In this document: positions 46,338 to 56,587 of the stretch, piece after piece
How positions within the stretch are numbered: the stretch's first letter is position 1
Layout: every line of letters starts with the position of its first letter
Assembly: GCF_009729545.1 (NCBI RefSeq)
Contig: NZ_WFIY01000004.1
Span: 1,400,001-1,464,000, forward strand
From: Acidianus infernus
GTDB taxonomy: Archaea > Thermoproteota > Thermoprotei_A > Sulfolobales > Sulfolobaceae
Length of the DNA: 64,000 nucleotides
Reading direction: 5' to 3'
Program-made: the position numbers and the translations under genes
The notes under the pieces: generated by a model
Told to the model about the DNA's origin: nothing
Databases searched by the model: none
The model's input: only the letters and a program-made list of their open reading frames with translations

Positions 46338-47052
46338 GTAATTCGCCTAAAAGCACTGAAAATAGTCCAGATAGAAATATCCCGTCAAAACTTCCCATCC
46401 CTCCTATGCTTACTATCTGTGGAGATGCGTCAATTATTTTTCTTAGATTAAGTAAATCTGCCCCTATTAACGTACCCAAAACGCTTGAGATATAAGCTGA
46501 AACCGGTATAAGCTGTGGCATTTTAAAGAATAGTAAATAACTAAATAATACGGAGAATAGGGGAGGAATAAAAGGGTGCATTACTACTCCTACACCCTCA
46601 ATCACTTTTGAGAAATATTTTGATATTATAATTAAGAGAATAATATTTATAAATATAGGAAGCAAATATTTATAAAGTAAAAAGAGTAATGATATAGATA
46701 ACATTAATGGAATAAGTGCTCCTCCGAAATTTATAGCAACTTGCGTAGTGAAATATTCTATATCAACTCTAGGTACATAAAACGGTATTCCAAAAACATA
46801 AACTACATCGTATCTAGGAGCAATCGCCCTCTTTTTTACTTCCTTTATCACAAAATTTACTGGACTTAAAAGAAGACTTAGAAAAGATATTTCAAATGCA
46901 AAGAGATAACTTAGCTTCCTACTAACTCCAACAAACAAGAGTAAATCCTTGAAATAACCTATTGAGATAAGTACTAAAATTAATCCCATAAAAAGATAAA
47001 CAGGAAAAAGAATTCCTCTAAAAGGATAAAATATAACTATTCTTTTCCCCAA
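46321..47052 (-). CDS. DUF1614 membrane protein
   Basis: The 243-aa protein has about seven hydrophobic segments. LLLSPVNFVIKEVKKR near residue 60 and TTQVAINFGGALIPLMLSIS near residue 101 match what I know of DUF1614. Its function is unknown. It overlaps the upstream CobY-like gene by 16 bases, and together with the AIR synthase-related gene it forms a three-gene operon. Confidence 0.72.
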   Translation of the reverse strand: MGKRIVIFYPFRGILFPVYLFMGLILVLISIGYFKDLLLFVGVSRKLSYLFAFEISFLSLLLSPVNFVIKEVKKRAIAPRYDVVYVFGIPFYVPRVDIEYFTTQVAINFGGALIPLMLSISLLFLLYKYLLPIFINIILLIIISKYFSKVIEGVGVVMHPFIPPLFSVLFSYLLFFKMPQLIPVSAYISSVLGTLIGADLLNLRKIIDASPQIVSIGGMGSFDGIFLSGLFSVLLGELLISIF

Positions 47053-47585
47053 ATAAATCCCTCACTACATTTTTCATTTATTTTCAATAAATCTTTATTC
47101 GTATTAACGTTGACAATTTCATGAGCTGTATTTATTGAAGAGAAAGATGAAGTATCCAAAGAATTCCATAAGCTAATACCAACAAATTCCCCTTTAGAAA
47201 GTAAGGTACAAATGGAAGTTTCGCATTCATTAACAAGTTTTTCAACAGCATCTTTAGGGATAAAAGGAGTATCAGACGGAAAGACTAGACATGGAAGTCC
47301 AACGCTTTTCACGGCCTCTATAACGTCGAACTCATATCCTTTACCTTCAGTAAAAATTATATCATTAGTTGGAATAATTTCCCTTAATTTAGGTAATGCA
47401 GGGTGATCCTTTACTGTAGCTACAAATATCTTATCAGAAAATTGCTTTGAGAATTCATACACCCATAATATCATAGGCTTACCACATACTTTAATGACCG
47501 GCTTCATCGGAGATAATCTGCTTCCCTTACCTCCTGCCATTATAACTACTTTCAAATCTGACAAGTTCTTCTTCAAAGTCCTCAT
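47037..47585 (-). CDS. CobY-like NTP transferase
   Basis: The 182-aa protein has VVIMAGGKGSRLSPMKPVIK, the nucleotide-binding loop of MobA/CobY-type transferases. It also has the CobY-like TEGKGYEFDVIEAVKS near residue 80 and LVFPSDTPFIP. Archaeal CobY guanylylates adenosylcobinamide phosphate in cobamide salvage; MobA-like or sugar nucleotidyltransferase roles remain possible. The ATG at 47585 has GGAG six bases upstream. A TTG at 47555 just before KVVIMAGG is an alternative. It overlaps the upstream gene by 59 bases. Confidence 0.72.
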   Translation of the reverse strand: MRTLKKNLSDLKVVIMAGGKGSRLSPMKPVIKVCGKPMILWVYEFSKQFSDKIFVATVKDHPALPKLREIIPTNDIIFTEGKGYEFDVIEAVKSVGLPCLVFPSDTPFIPKDAVEKLVNECETSICTLLSKGEFVGISLWNSLDTSSFSSINTAHEIVNVNTNKDLLKINEKCSEGFIWGKE

Positions 47586-48477
47586 TAAAATCTCCAACTC
47601 CTTCTAAATGAAGACTTGGCTCGCCTTTTATTAGTCTTCCTATTATATTACTCTCTTTCACTTTATTTACTACTTCTTCCGGATTTCTTGTAATAACTAA
47701 AAATGCTCCAGAGGAAATTAGCCTCAAATAATCCATCGATAATGCCCTAGTTATTTCTAAGGTTTCTTTCCTTACAGGTATAAGTTTTGGGTTTATTACT
47801 GCCTTTAAGTTAGATAATTTTGCTATTTCTAATATTGCTTGTAATACTCCTCCTTCTGTTGCATCATGCATCCCTACAGCGTATTCTGCTACTTTCAAAG
47901 CTTTTTCTTGAACTATTATATCGTACTTAAAGCGCTTTGCAGACTCTATAGTCTCCTTTTTAACTCCCAATTTCAGTAAATAGTCTTCAAATTGATTGGC
48001 TAAAATCCAAGTACCCTCAATCCCAGCACTACCTACCATTACAATATAATCGCCATCTTTAGCGTCTCTAGCTGTTAAAATTTTGTCAGTAGTTGAAAAG
48101 GCAGTAGTGACAACTATATCTGAAGGTAAGTTAATTACAACCTCCGTATGCCCGCCTACTACGTTACATCCTAAAATCTTACACGCCTCATTTATTCCAG
48201 AAAGTATTCTGTCTAGACTATTTCTTGAAGAAAGTAAAAGTGTAGTTAAAGCCCACTTGCAAGGTGCACCTTTCATGTTAACATCGTTGCATGCTACTGC
48301 TATTGAGAGAAATCCTGGATCAACTGAGGATTCAGTTATAGGGTCAGAGTGAACAATTATGTAAGGCCCAGTAGTTTTAAGTATAGCGTCGTCTTCTCCA
48401 ACGGAAGGGCATATCTCGCAATTGCCACTGGGTATCTTATGCAAAAATTCTTTTAAAGGCACTTTGCCGAAAGACAC
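47527..48477 (-). CDS. AIR synthase-related protein (HypE/ThiL/PurM superfamily)
   Basis: The 316-aa protein has the N-terminal ATP-binding region PSVGEDDAILKTTGPYIIVHSDP near residue 24, VACNDVNMKGAPC near 62, VGGHTEV near 107 and MHDATEGGVLQAILEIA near 204. The glycine-rich and DATEGG motifs are those of the PurM/HypE family. It has no C-terminal PRxCG-type cysteine as in HypE, so hydrogenase maturation is unlikely. It starts with GTG. Co-transcription with the CobY-like gene suggests a cofactor pathway. Confidence 0.75.
   Translation of the reverse strand: MSFGKVPLKEFLHKIPSGNCEICPSVGEDDAILKTTGPYIIVHSDPITESSVDPGFLSIAVACNDVNMKGAPCKWALTTLLLSSRNSLDRILSGINEACKILGCNVVGGHTEVVINLPSDIVVTTAFSTTDKILTARDAKDGDYIVMVGSAGIEGTWILANQFEDYLLKLGVKKETIESAKRFKYDIIVQEKALKVAEYAVGMHDATEGGVLQAILEIAKLSNLKAVINPKLIPVRKETLEITRALSMDYLRLISSGAFLVITRNPEEVVNKVKESNIIGRLIKGEPSLHLEGVGDFNEDFEEELVRFESSYNGRR
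48212..48219 (-). promoter_or_regulatory. SegB-like site TCTAGACT
   Basis: The outermost match of the cluster, within the AIR synthase-related gene. GTCTAGAC here is a perfect 8-bp palindrome. Confidence 0.35.
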
Positions 48478-48508
48478 ATTAACTACTTTTTACTAACATA
48501 AATAAATT

Positions 48509-49231
48509 ATGATAACAATAAGCGTTGAAGGCTTATGGAAAAGCTACAAAGACAAAGAAGTACTTAAAGGCATATCATTTACAGTTAATGACGGAGAAAT
48601 ATTTTCATTGTTGGGACCAAACGGTGCTGGGAAAACTACAACAATTAGGATTCTTTCATGCGTATCTAAGCCAGATAGAGGTAAAATAGAAATCTTAGAC
48701 ATGAAAGTTCCCGAGGATTGCGAGAAAATACGCAGAATTATAGGTATAGTACCGCAGGATTTTCAAGGATTTTCTGATTTAACCGTAAAGGATAACATTG
48801 AATATTTTGCAAATATTTACGGAGGAGATAAATCGCAAATAAATGAAGTTATAGAAGAATTAGATCTGGAAGATTATAAAAATACAAGATTTAAGAAATT
48901 ATCTGGTGGACTAAAAAGGAGAGTAGCTATAGCTTGTGCATTAGTAGGAAACCCAAGAATAATCTATCTAGATGAACCTACAGTAGGTTTAGATCCAAAG
49001 GCCAGAAGGAATGTTTGGGATATAATGAAGAAATTGAAAGATAAAAAATTAACAATTTTGCTTACTACACATTACTTAGATGAGGCACAAAAATTATCTG
49101 ATAGAATAGCGATAATTTACTCTGGAAAAATACTTAGATTATCAACTCCAGAAGATCTAATGAAGGAATTTGAAAAACCTACCCTTGAAGAAGCTTATTT
49201 AGCGCTTCTAGAGAGTATTGGTGAGGAATGA
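48509..49231 (+). CDS. ABC transporter ATP-binding protein
   Basis: The 240-aa ATPase has Walker A GPNGAGKTTTIR near residue 36, the Q-loop IVPQDFQGFSDL near 83, the signature KLSGGLKRRVAIACALVG near 130, Walker B IIYLDEPTVGLDP near 151 and the H-loop TTHYLDEA. This is the DrrA/CcmA-like type that pairs with ABC-2 permeases. The permease gene overlaps by 4 bases. It probably powers export of a lipid, drug or polysaccharide. Confidence 0.92.
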   Translation: MITISVEGLWKSYKDKEVLKGISFTVNDGEIFSLLGPNGAGKTTTIRILSCVSKPDRGKIEILDMKVPEDCEKIRRIIGIVPQDFQGFSDLTVKDNIEYFANIYGGDKSQINEVIEELDLEDYKNTRFKKLSGGLKRRVAIACALVGNPRIIYLDEPTVGLDPKARRNVWDIMKKLKDKKLTILLTTHYLDEAQKLSDRIAIIYSGKILRLSTPEDLMKEFEKPTLEEAYLALLESIGEE

Positions 49232-50223
49232 TGAGAAACGTAATTCCTACTGCTAAGGCTATAATTAAAGATAACTTGAGTAATAAAGCTACCATATTCT
49301 TTATTCTTATATTTCCTTTATTTCTTACTATAGTCTTCGCTTTCGGATTTGCAGGAATGAATCATGTAACACAAGTAGTAGCTACAAATAGTGAACAATT
49401 AGCAAAATATCTAAATTCTACTCAGCTTTTTATAGGTATTACATGCAATAACGAGAAAGAGGCCATTCTTCATAACTATATTTATGTTAACGTTCAAAAT
49501 AATTCGTTGTTTAATGTAACTTATCCGAAAGATAGTAAATATTTAATACCTTCTTTAGAAGCAATACTAACGGAATATTCAACACACGATTCAGCTAAGG
49601 TCACCACTACACAACTTCCAGGATTTACTTACGTAGATTATATATTATCTGGAATGATAGGTGTTATCGCACTATCTAATGGTGTTTTTGGAGTTACTGG
49701 CGTAGGAGCAGGATATTATAGGGATAAATTGGTTGAAAGGTTAGCAGCTTCGCCTCTAAAAAGTTATGAATGGGTAATTTCACTAATGCTTTATGAAATA
49801 ATAATTACTTTCATTTCTATAGTTCCAATATTGTTACTAGGAGTAATACTAGGCTTTATACCAATTATAGGAATATTATTTGTTATATTTTTAATAATAG
49901 GTACGTTAATGTTCTCCGGTTTAGGTGCAATAATATTTGGTTTAACGCCAAAGGATAAACTCTTCATAGCAAACATTGCTGCTAATGTAGTTACTTTACC
50001 ATTAACTTTCCTAAGTAATGCCTTCTTTTACGTAAGCTCTTTTCCAAGTTTTATAGAAATATTAATAAACTATCAACCAGTCTCCGTACTTAATGACATA
50101 ATAAGGCAAGTTACTGTTTATCAACAATTACCTCAACCGTGGGAAATAATTTACATAATAATCTTTACAGTCTTGAGCGTATTTCTTGGCGGCAAACTAT
50201 TAAAGCTTAGAGAGGTTGACTAG
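49228..50223 (+). CDS. ABC-2 type permease
   Basis: The 331-aa membrane protein has an N-terminal segment (IFFILIFPLFLTIVFAFGF), an extracytoplasmic loop of about 100 residues with several potential N-glycosylation sites (NNSLF, NVTY), and five more segments at the C-terminal half. GVIALSNGVFGVTGVGAGYYRDKLVERLAASPLK near residue 150 is the ABC-2 coupling region. It forms an exporter with the upstream ATPase. The substrate is unknown. Confidence 0.88.
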   Translation: MMRNVIPTAKAIIKDNLSNKATIFFILIFPLFLTIVFAFGFAGMNHVTQVVATNSEQLAKYLNSTQLFIGITCNNEKEAILHNYIYVNVQNNSLFNVTYPKDSKYLIPSLEAILTEYSTHDSAKVTTTQLPGFTYVDYILSGMIGVIALSNGVFGVTGVGAGYYRDKLVERLAASPLKSYEWVISLMLYEIIITFISIVPILLLGVILGFIPIIGILFVIFLIIGTLMFSGLGAIIFGLTPKDKLFIANIAANVVTLPLTFLSNAFFYVSSFPSFIEILINYQPVSVLNDIIRQVTVYQQLPQPWEIIYIIIFTVLSVFLGGKLLKLREVD

Positions 50224-50967
50224 CCAGCTAGGCTTAATTTTTGCTAAGAACGCATTAATACCTTCTCTACTCTCGTCTCCTCCTACTTGAATTGTAAGTG
50301 ACTTAAATACTTCAGATAAATCTCTATCTAAATATTTCATGATATGCCTTTTCATTAACATAAGTGAAGATGGCGCCATAAATGACATTTTATATATTAA
50401 ATTTGCAGTTTCTTTATCAATTTCATCAGTTGCCTTAGTTATAAGACCTATTTTTTCGGCTTCTTCTGCCGTTATTTCCTCCCCTAACATGGCCAGCCTC
50501 CTAACATTATTTAAACCTATTATATAAGGACCTAATGTAAGTAAAACTGGAGGAAAAACTCCTATCTTTCCACCTGGAGCAGCAAATTTAGCAGATTTTG
50601 AGGCTATTACAAAATCCATAACTAATAATAATTCTAAGGAGGCCCCATAAGCAATACCTTCAACTTGTGCTATTGTAATTTTATCTATGTTTATTAACTT
50701 TAAATAAAGATCTTTCATGTAATTGAAAAAGGACGATGCGAATTCCTTATCTATTGAAGCTCGGTTTAATTCCCTTATATCAGCTCCTGAGCCAAAGTTA
50801 CCGTTTTCTCCTTTAAATACTATAAATCTATATTTCTTTTCCTTCTCTATTTCACTTAAAGTATCTAAAAGTTCTGTCATAAATTTTACATTAAAAACAT
50901 TATATTTTGTACCTGTATTAAATGTCAGTAAAATGAAATTATCCTTATACTCTTTATTGACAAACAT
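50200..50967 (-). CDS. Enoyl-CoA hydratase/isomerase family protein
   Basis: The 255-aa crotonase-fold protein has GENGNFGSGADIRELN near residue 55, the oxyanion-hole region. QVEGIAYGASLELLLVMDFV near residue 104 holds the second oxyanion glycine, and AKFAAPGGKIGVFPP is further downstream. The usual catalytic glutamates of true hydratases are not both evident (SLELLL has one), so isomerase, hydrolase or other activity is possible. An ATG at 50967 follows an in-frame TTG. Its 3' end overlaps the convergent permease gene by 24 bases. Confidence 0.82.
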   Translation of the reverse strand: MFVNKEYKDNFILLTFNTGTKYNVFNVKFMTELLDTLSEIEKEKKYRFIVFKGENGNFGSGADIRELNRASIDKEFASSFFNYMKDLYLKLINIDKITIAQVEGIAYGASLELLLVMDFVIASKSAKFAAPGGKIGVFPPVLLTLGPYIIGLNNVRRLAMLGEEITAEEAEKIGLITKATDEIDKETANLIYKMSFMAPSSLMLMKRHIMKYLDRDLSEVFKSLTIQVGGDESREGINAFLAKIKPSWLVNLSKL

Positions 50968-50970
50968 CAA

Positions 50971-51195
50971 TCTTATTTCCCTTATCCCTTATTTATCTCT
51001 TTTCTTTGCCGTTCATTTAGAATAAAAATTTATTTATATTATAAAGTTAAATATGTTATAATTCATTAGTTATTAAATCTATATGACTTGTACTAAGGTA
51101 AAATTTCTCTCAAATTATATAAAAATAAGTTTTTATAACTTTATCTAATCGTTATGAAGATAAAGTTAAATATGTTAATATTATAGGCAGTACCT
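50971..51195 (+). promoter_or_regulatory. Oxidase gene upstream region with repeats
   Basis: This is the longest gene-free stretch in the window. An 18-bp sequence (ATAAAGTTAAATATGTTA) occurs at 51041-51058 and again at 51160-51177, with an inverted partial copy (ATAACTTTAT) at 51135-51144. The second copy lies 20-35 bases before the ATG and probably contains the TATA box. The first copy could be a second promoter or a regulator site. Confidence 0.55.
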
Positions 51196-52809
<1,614 letters not shown>

Positions 52810-52826
52810 CTTATTTTTATTTACTA

Positions 52827-53066
52827 TCAATTATTATTTATTCTTTTTCCTACCTCCTTTAAGATTTCCATATTTTCTGGAAATCTTTTTTCTTTATACC
52901 TTGAGAAAATGAGTTCATTATCTAAATAAACATCAAATATTCCATTTTTACCTTGTTCAATCTCTACCTTTACATTTTCAAAATATTGTAGTAAGTCTCT
53001 AGCCAGTTCTAACGCTCTATCTAAATATCCACAAGGCCTACAATAGACTATTTTTACTATTGTCAT
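52827..53066 (-). CDS. Rdx/SelW-like thioredoxin-fold protein
   Basis: The 79-aa protein begins MTIVKIVYCRPCGYLDRALEL and has the CxxC motif of SelW/SelT-like Rdx proteins. GIFDVYLDNELIFSRYKEKRFPE matches the C-terminal half of the family. I chose the ATG at 53066 because a TATA-like element at 53085-53095 leaves it with no leader; an ATG nine bases upstream is the alternative. It is a small cytosolic redox protein and may handle thiols in the neighbourhood of the oxidase. Confidence 0.8.
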   Translation of the reverse strand: MTIVKIVYCRPCGYLDRALELARDLLQYFENVKVEIEQGKNGIFDVYLDNELIFSRYKEKRFPENMEILKEVGKRINNN

Positions 53067-53148
53067 AATCATCATTTTGCTTGTAATTTTTAAAACACTC
53101 TTTATGAAAGTTAATTAGCAAATGTTATATAAGCTTTTGAAACAATAG

Positions 53149-53508
53149 ATGACTATGAAAATAGCTGTAACGTATGATAAGGAGCAAAATCTAAAGCCTT
53201 TAGATGAGGCTGAAATAATAGGAGTAATAGATGAAGAAAAGAAGGTAGTAGAACAATACGAGAATCCTGCATATAACGTAAGCAAAGAAGCAACTATGGG
53301 AATTATACTAGACCTTGGTGTTGATGCAATAATCGTAAAGAATAAGTTCTTATGTCCTGGATCATATATGATGTCTTACGGTAGATTAAAATATATTCCA
53401 ACTGAATATAATACGTTGCAAGAGGTTCTAAATAATTTGGAAGAAGTTAAAAAGAAAATAGTTGAGGAATTACCAGAAGAAATGTATGCAGAAGCGTACG
53501 AATCATAA
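53149..53508 (+). CDS. NifX/NifB-like dinitrogenase cofactor-fold protein
   Basis: The 119-aa protein begins MKIAVTYDKEQNLKPLDEAEIIGVID and contains ATMGIILDLGVDAIIVKNKFLCPGSYMM near residue 49. This resembles the dinitrogenase iron-molybdenum cofactor fold found in many organisms without nitrogenase. A single cysteine (LCPGS) is conserved-looking. The role is unknown; a metal-cluster carrier or redox function is plausible. It has its own promoter with TATA-like sequence about 25 bases upstream. Confidence 0.55.
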   Translation: MTMKIAVTYDKEQNLKPLDEAEIIGVIDEEKKVVEQYENPAYNVSKEATMGIILDLGVDAIIVKNKFLCPGSYMMSYGRLKYIPTEYNTLQEVLNNLEEVKKKIVEELPEEMYAEAYES

Positions 53509-53569
53509 TCTGTATTAAAGTACCATATCTGCATAAAATGTTTTAAACTTTTTAAACCATTTTTGTATT

Positions 53570-54226
53570 ATGAACCTCGATTGTCAAGGAAAAGGTATTC
53601 CATTTAAATTCTATGCCGCGTATTATCCTCCAATATACACCAAGGTTAAAGCAAATTCGTTATCAGAACTTATAAAAGGTGTTTCAATTGTAGATAAAAA
53701 TTCAATATTTTACCATGTATTCCATCCAATGCTTTCTTCTCATGTAGTGCCGGAAGATTTGCCTAACGACTTTGCTTTTTGGCTTAGAGAATCCCTTCAT
53801 GACGAATACCTTGCTGAAGTAGTCGCTGATATAAAAGGTAGAGAGCCTTTGACTATAGAAGATATAAGAAAGGAAATTTTAGAATTGCTAAACACCTCTA
53901 CTCATTTAGATAAGACAGCCGACTATCCCTTTGTATTTATTTCATTTATTCCCGTAGTCTATCCTTTAAATGTAGAAGTAAGGACGTTAGCAGAATTTAT
54001 GGATGCTATAGCCAAAGTTCCAGTAAGATCTTTATTTTATCATTTCGTATACAAAAGAGTAATGGGCTTAAGTAAGAGAAATGATTTTACAACGTGGTTA
54101 GAGGAGAACTTTGGTTTAATAGACTTAGGAGAGAAAATAGCAAAAATAGATCCTCAAACTTACACAGAAGAAGAGGATTTCAGGCAAGATTTGTTAAAAA
54201 TTTTGGAAGGTGAGTTATTAAAATGA
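53570..54226 (+). CDS. DUF5752 family protein, partner of trehalose synthase
   Basis: The 218-aa protein consists of two similar halves. Each has a strand-helix part and a FYHxxxxR/xxxF-xxWL core: SIFYHVFHPMLSS with DFAFWLRESLHDEYLAE near residue 45, and SLFYHFVYKRVMG with DFTTWLEENFGLIDLGE near residue 160. The next gene, the trehalose synthase, overlaps by 4 bases, an arrangement common for DUF5752. A small single-unit relative is encoded in the elp3 operon at 11843-12151. Function is unknown; it may be an enzyme partner or regulator. Confidence 0.82.
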   Translation: MNLDCQGKGIPFKFYAAYYPPIYTKVKANSLSELIKGVSIVDKNSIFYHVFHPMLSSHVVPEDLPNDFAFWLRESLHDEYLAEVVADIKGREPLTIEDIRKEILELLNTSTHLDKTADYPFVFISFIPVVYPLNVEVRTLAEFMDAIAKVPVRSLFYHFVYKRVMGLSKRNDFTTWLEENFGLIDLGEKIAKIDPQTYTEEEDFRQDLLKILEGELLK

Positions 54227-55449
54227 TAGAAAAATATGAAAAGATAATAGGAGAAGACGAGCTTTATGGTCTAGTAAAAATAGCAGAAAAACTTAAAGAT
54301 TTTTCAATACTTCATGTAAATTCTACTAGAGCTGGAGGGGGAGTAGCGGAGATCTTAAATAGAATGGTACCTCTAATGAGAGACTTAGGACTTAATGTAG
54401 ATTGGAAAGTAATAAGAGGAGATACTGAGTTCTTTAGAGTTACAAAATCGTTCCACAACTCCTTACAAAACGGTTATGGAGAATTACCCCCCAATGCCTT
54501 TGAAACATATGAAAAATGGCAGGAAATTAACGCAAACGAAATACCTTTAGATTATGATATAATAATGATACATGATCCGCAACCTTTAGGTTTAATTAAA
54601 TTTAGAAAAAAAGGAAAATGGATATTTAGATGTCACATAGATATTTCTAATCCTTATGCTCCAGTATGGGAATTTTTAAAGAAAAAAATTGAAAATTACG
54701 ATTCAATGATAATTTCTACTCCAGCCTTTGCGAGGGATGACATTAGTATTCCACAATTTATAATTCCTCCATCAATTGACCCTTTATCTATAAAGAATCA
54801 ACCTATTCCAGAAATAACTGTAAAGAGAATATTATATAAATACGGAATTGATACTGAAAGACCTTTAGTTGTTCAGATTTCAAGATTTGACTATGCTAAG
54901 GACCCTATAGGAGTAATTAAATCTTTCAAATTAGCTAAAGAGCACATAGATGGACTTCAGTTAGCTTACGTAGGCAGTCCAGCCACTGATGATCCAGAAG
55001 GAGAAGAAGTTTACGAGAAAACTGTCAAAGAGGCAGGAGACGATAAGGACATTCATCTATTAATGTTACCACCTTATAGCGATCTTGAAATAAACGCATT
55101 TCAAACAGGAGCCTCAGTTGTATTACAAAAATCCATTAAAGAAGGCTTCGGTTTAACTGTTAGCGAAGCAATGTGGAAAAAGAAAGTAGTAATAGGTGGA
55201 AGAACAGGAGGAATTCCTCTACAAATTATTCACGGAATTACAGGCTACCTAGTTGATAATGTAGAAGGCGCGGCACATTACATTATTCATACGTTAAAGA
55301 ATCCTGAAATATCGAAAAAAATTGGAGAAAATGCCCATAAGCACGTTAAAAATAATTTCCTAATAACTAGGCATATGAGAGAATACATGAGCGTAATGCT
55401 TTACGTTATTGGAAGGAATGAGGAGATGAAAAGTCCAACTTTGCAATAA
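54223..55449 (+). CDS. treT: Trehalose glycosyltransferring synthase TreT
   Basis: The 408-aa GT4-family enzyme makes trehalose from a nucleotide-activated glucose and glucose. N-terminal HVNSTRAGGGVAEILNRMV near residue 31 and RGDTEFFRVTKSFHN near 65 are TreT/trehalose-synthase signatures. The donor site has QISRFDYAKDPIGVI near residue 224 and SIKEGFGLTVSEAMWKKKVV near 306. TreT is a known trehalose route in Sulfolobales. It provides a compatible solute against heat and osmotic stress. The gene is translationally coupled to the DUF5752 gene and ends overlapping the NSUN gene. Confidence 0.92.
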   Translation: MIEKYEKIIGEDELYGLVKIAEKLKDFSILHVNSTRAGGGVAEILNRMVPLMRDLGLNVDWKVIRGDTEFFRVTKSFHNSLQNGYGELPPNAFETYEKWQEINANEIPLDYDIIMIHDPQPLGLIKFRKKGKWIFRCHIDISNPYAPVWEFLKKKIENYDSMIISTPAFARDDISIPQFIIPPSIDPLSIKNQPIPEITVKRILYKYGIDTERPLVVQISRFDYAKDPIGVIKSFKLAKEHIDGLQLAYVGSPATDDPEGEEVYEKTVKEAGDDKDIHLLMLPPYSDLEINAFQTGASVVLQKSIKEGFGLTVSEAMWKKKVVIGGRTGGIPLQIIHGITGYLVDNVEGAAHYIIHTLKNPEISKKIGENAHKHVKNNFLITRHMREYMSVMLYVIGRNEEMKSPTLQ

Positions 55450-56518
55450 AGAATCCTTCTGAAAAGTCCTTATGCGGATACGTCCTGAACACTCTTAACC
55501 AAACCCTACTTTTTTTATACCCTTCATGACCTTCATTAGGAATACGGACTAAGTTCCTTTCAAATTTTTCTACAACTTTTTCTCCCTCCTCAGGAAATAA
55601 AGAACAAGTTATATAAACTACTTGCGTTCTTAACTTGCTAGCCTCTTTAAGTATTCCTATTTGTATTGATGAAAGCTCGTGCAATTTCCTCTTATTTAAA
55701 CGCAACACTACTGATGGATCAACATTTATTGTTCCACTATTGCTACAAGGAGCATCAATAAATACTTTATCTGCTTTTCTTATTGGTAAATGTAACGCGT
55801 CGGCAACAATTAGCTCTACGTTATGCACGCCCCATTTTTCCATAAGTTTTTTCTGTTGCATAATTCTTTTTTCAGAAATATCTATTGAGATGAGGAAAGA
55901 TTTGTTCCTAGTTAGCTGTTGGATTAAAGAAGATTTGACTCCTGGTGCAGAGCCTATTTCTAAGATTTTCTCGTAAGGCTTTGGATCCAAGATCATTACT
56001 GCAAGAACGCTTGACTTATCTTGAGGTATTAAGAGTCCTTCTTTAAACGCAGTAGAATCAGAGATGCGTTTATCAGAACTTTCTATTTCTAAGAGAAAAT
56101 TTATTTCAGTCCTCTTTACTTTATATCCTTCAGATTCCAATAATCTGACTACATCATTAACGTTTGCCTTTAGTTCGTTAACTCTAGCCCAAGTTTTATG
56201 ATTATATATCCCTTTAATTCCTTCTTCTCCTAAAAGCGCGTAAAGTCTTTCAAATATCCACTTAGGAAACGATAGCATAGGATCCGGCTTTATTGTCATA
56301 TCCACTTCTCTAGGACTTATGCCTGGATATACATTTCTTTCATATAAATATTTTTTAATATATTCAAGAAATTCTCTATAAAGCTCTTTTCTATCACCCT
56401 GCATGTATTTTTTAAATGCTATATCAAATGCTCTTTCGGGAGAGAGGTTTTTCTTCATTATTAGAAATACAGCGTCCGCAAAGAGTTTCCTATTGTCCAC
56501 GGAGAAAAATGTTTGCAA
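55406..56518 (-). CDS. NSUN/RsmB-type RNA m5C methyltransferase
   Basis: The 370-aa protein has a NusB-like N-terminal region (about residues 1-110) and a SAM methyltransferase domain. Motif I is EIGSAPGVKSSLIQQL near 195, motif IV with one catalytic Cys is FIDAPCSNSGTI near 260, and motif VI with the second Cys is YITCSLFPEEGEKVV near 308. It methylates cytosine in tRNA or rRNA; the exact target is not clear. Its stop lies inside the convergent treT gene (44-base overlap). A possible C/D-like RNA lies just upstream. Confidence 0.9.
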   Translation of the reverse strand: MQTFFSVDNRKLFADAVFLIMKKNLSPERAFDIAFKKYMQGDRKELYREFLEYIKKYLYERNVYPGISPREVDMTIKPDPMLSFPKWIFERLYALLGEEGIKGIYNHKTWARVNELKANVNDVVRLLESEGYKVKRTEINFLLEIESSDKRISDSTAFKEGLLIPQDKSSVLAVMILDPKPYEKILEIGSAPGVKSSLIQQLTRNKSFLISIDISEKRIMQQKKLMEKWGVHNVELIVADALHLPIRKADKVFIDAPCSNSGTINVDPSVVLRLNKRKLHELSSIQIGILKEASKLRTQVVYITCSLFPEEGEKVVEKFERNLVRIPNEGHEGYKKSRVWLRVFRTYPHKDFSEGFFIAKLDFSSPHSFQ

Positions 56519-56537
56519 TTATTTAAAAATGATTAAC

Positions 56538-56587
56538 CTCAGCTGGACTAGGACAAGTCATCAATTCATTAAGCCTTTCTCATCATC
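56538..56587 (-). ncRNA. Possible C/D box sRNA overlapping the end of the NurA-like gene
   Basis: On the minus strand ATGATGA (56580-56586) is a perfect C box. TTGATGA (56558-56564) could be C', and CTGA (56539-56542) a D box 15 nt later. The D' position has only ATGA, and guide lengths (10 and 15) deviate from the ideal 12. The C box also encodes Met-Met of the upstream gene. It is a weaker candidate than the RNA at 34690-34740. Confidence 0.35.
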
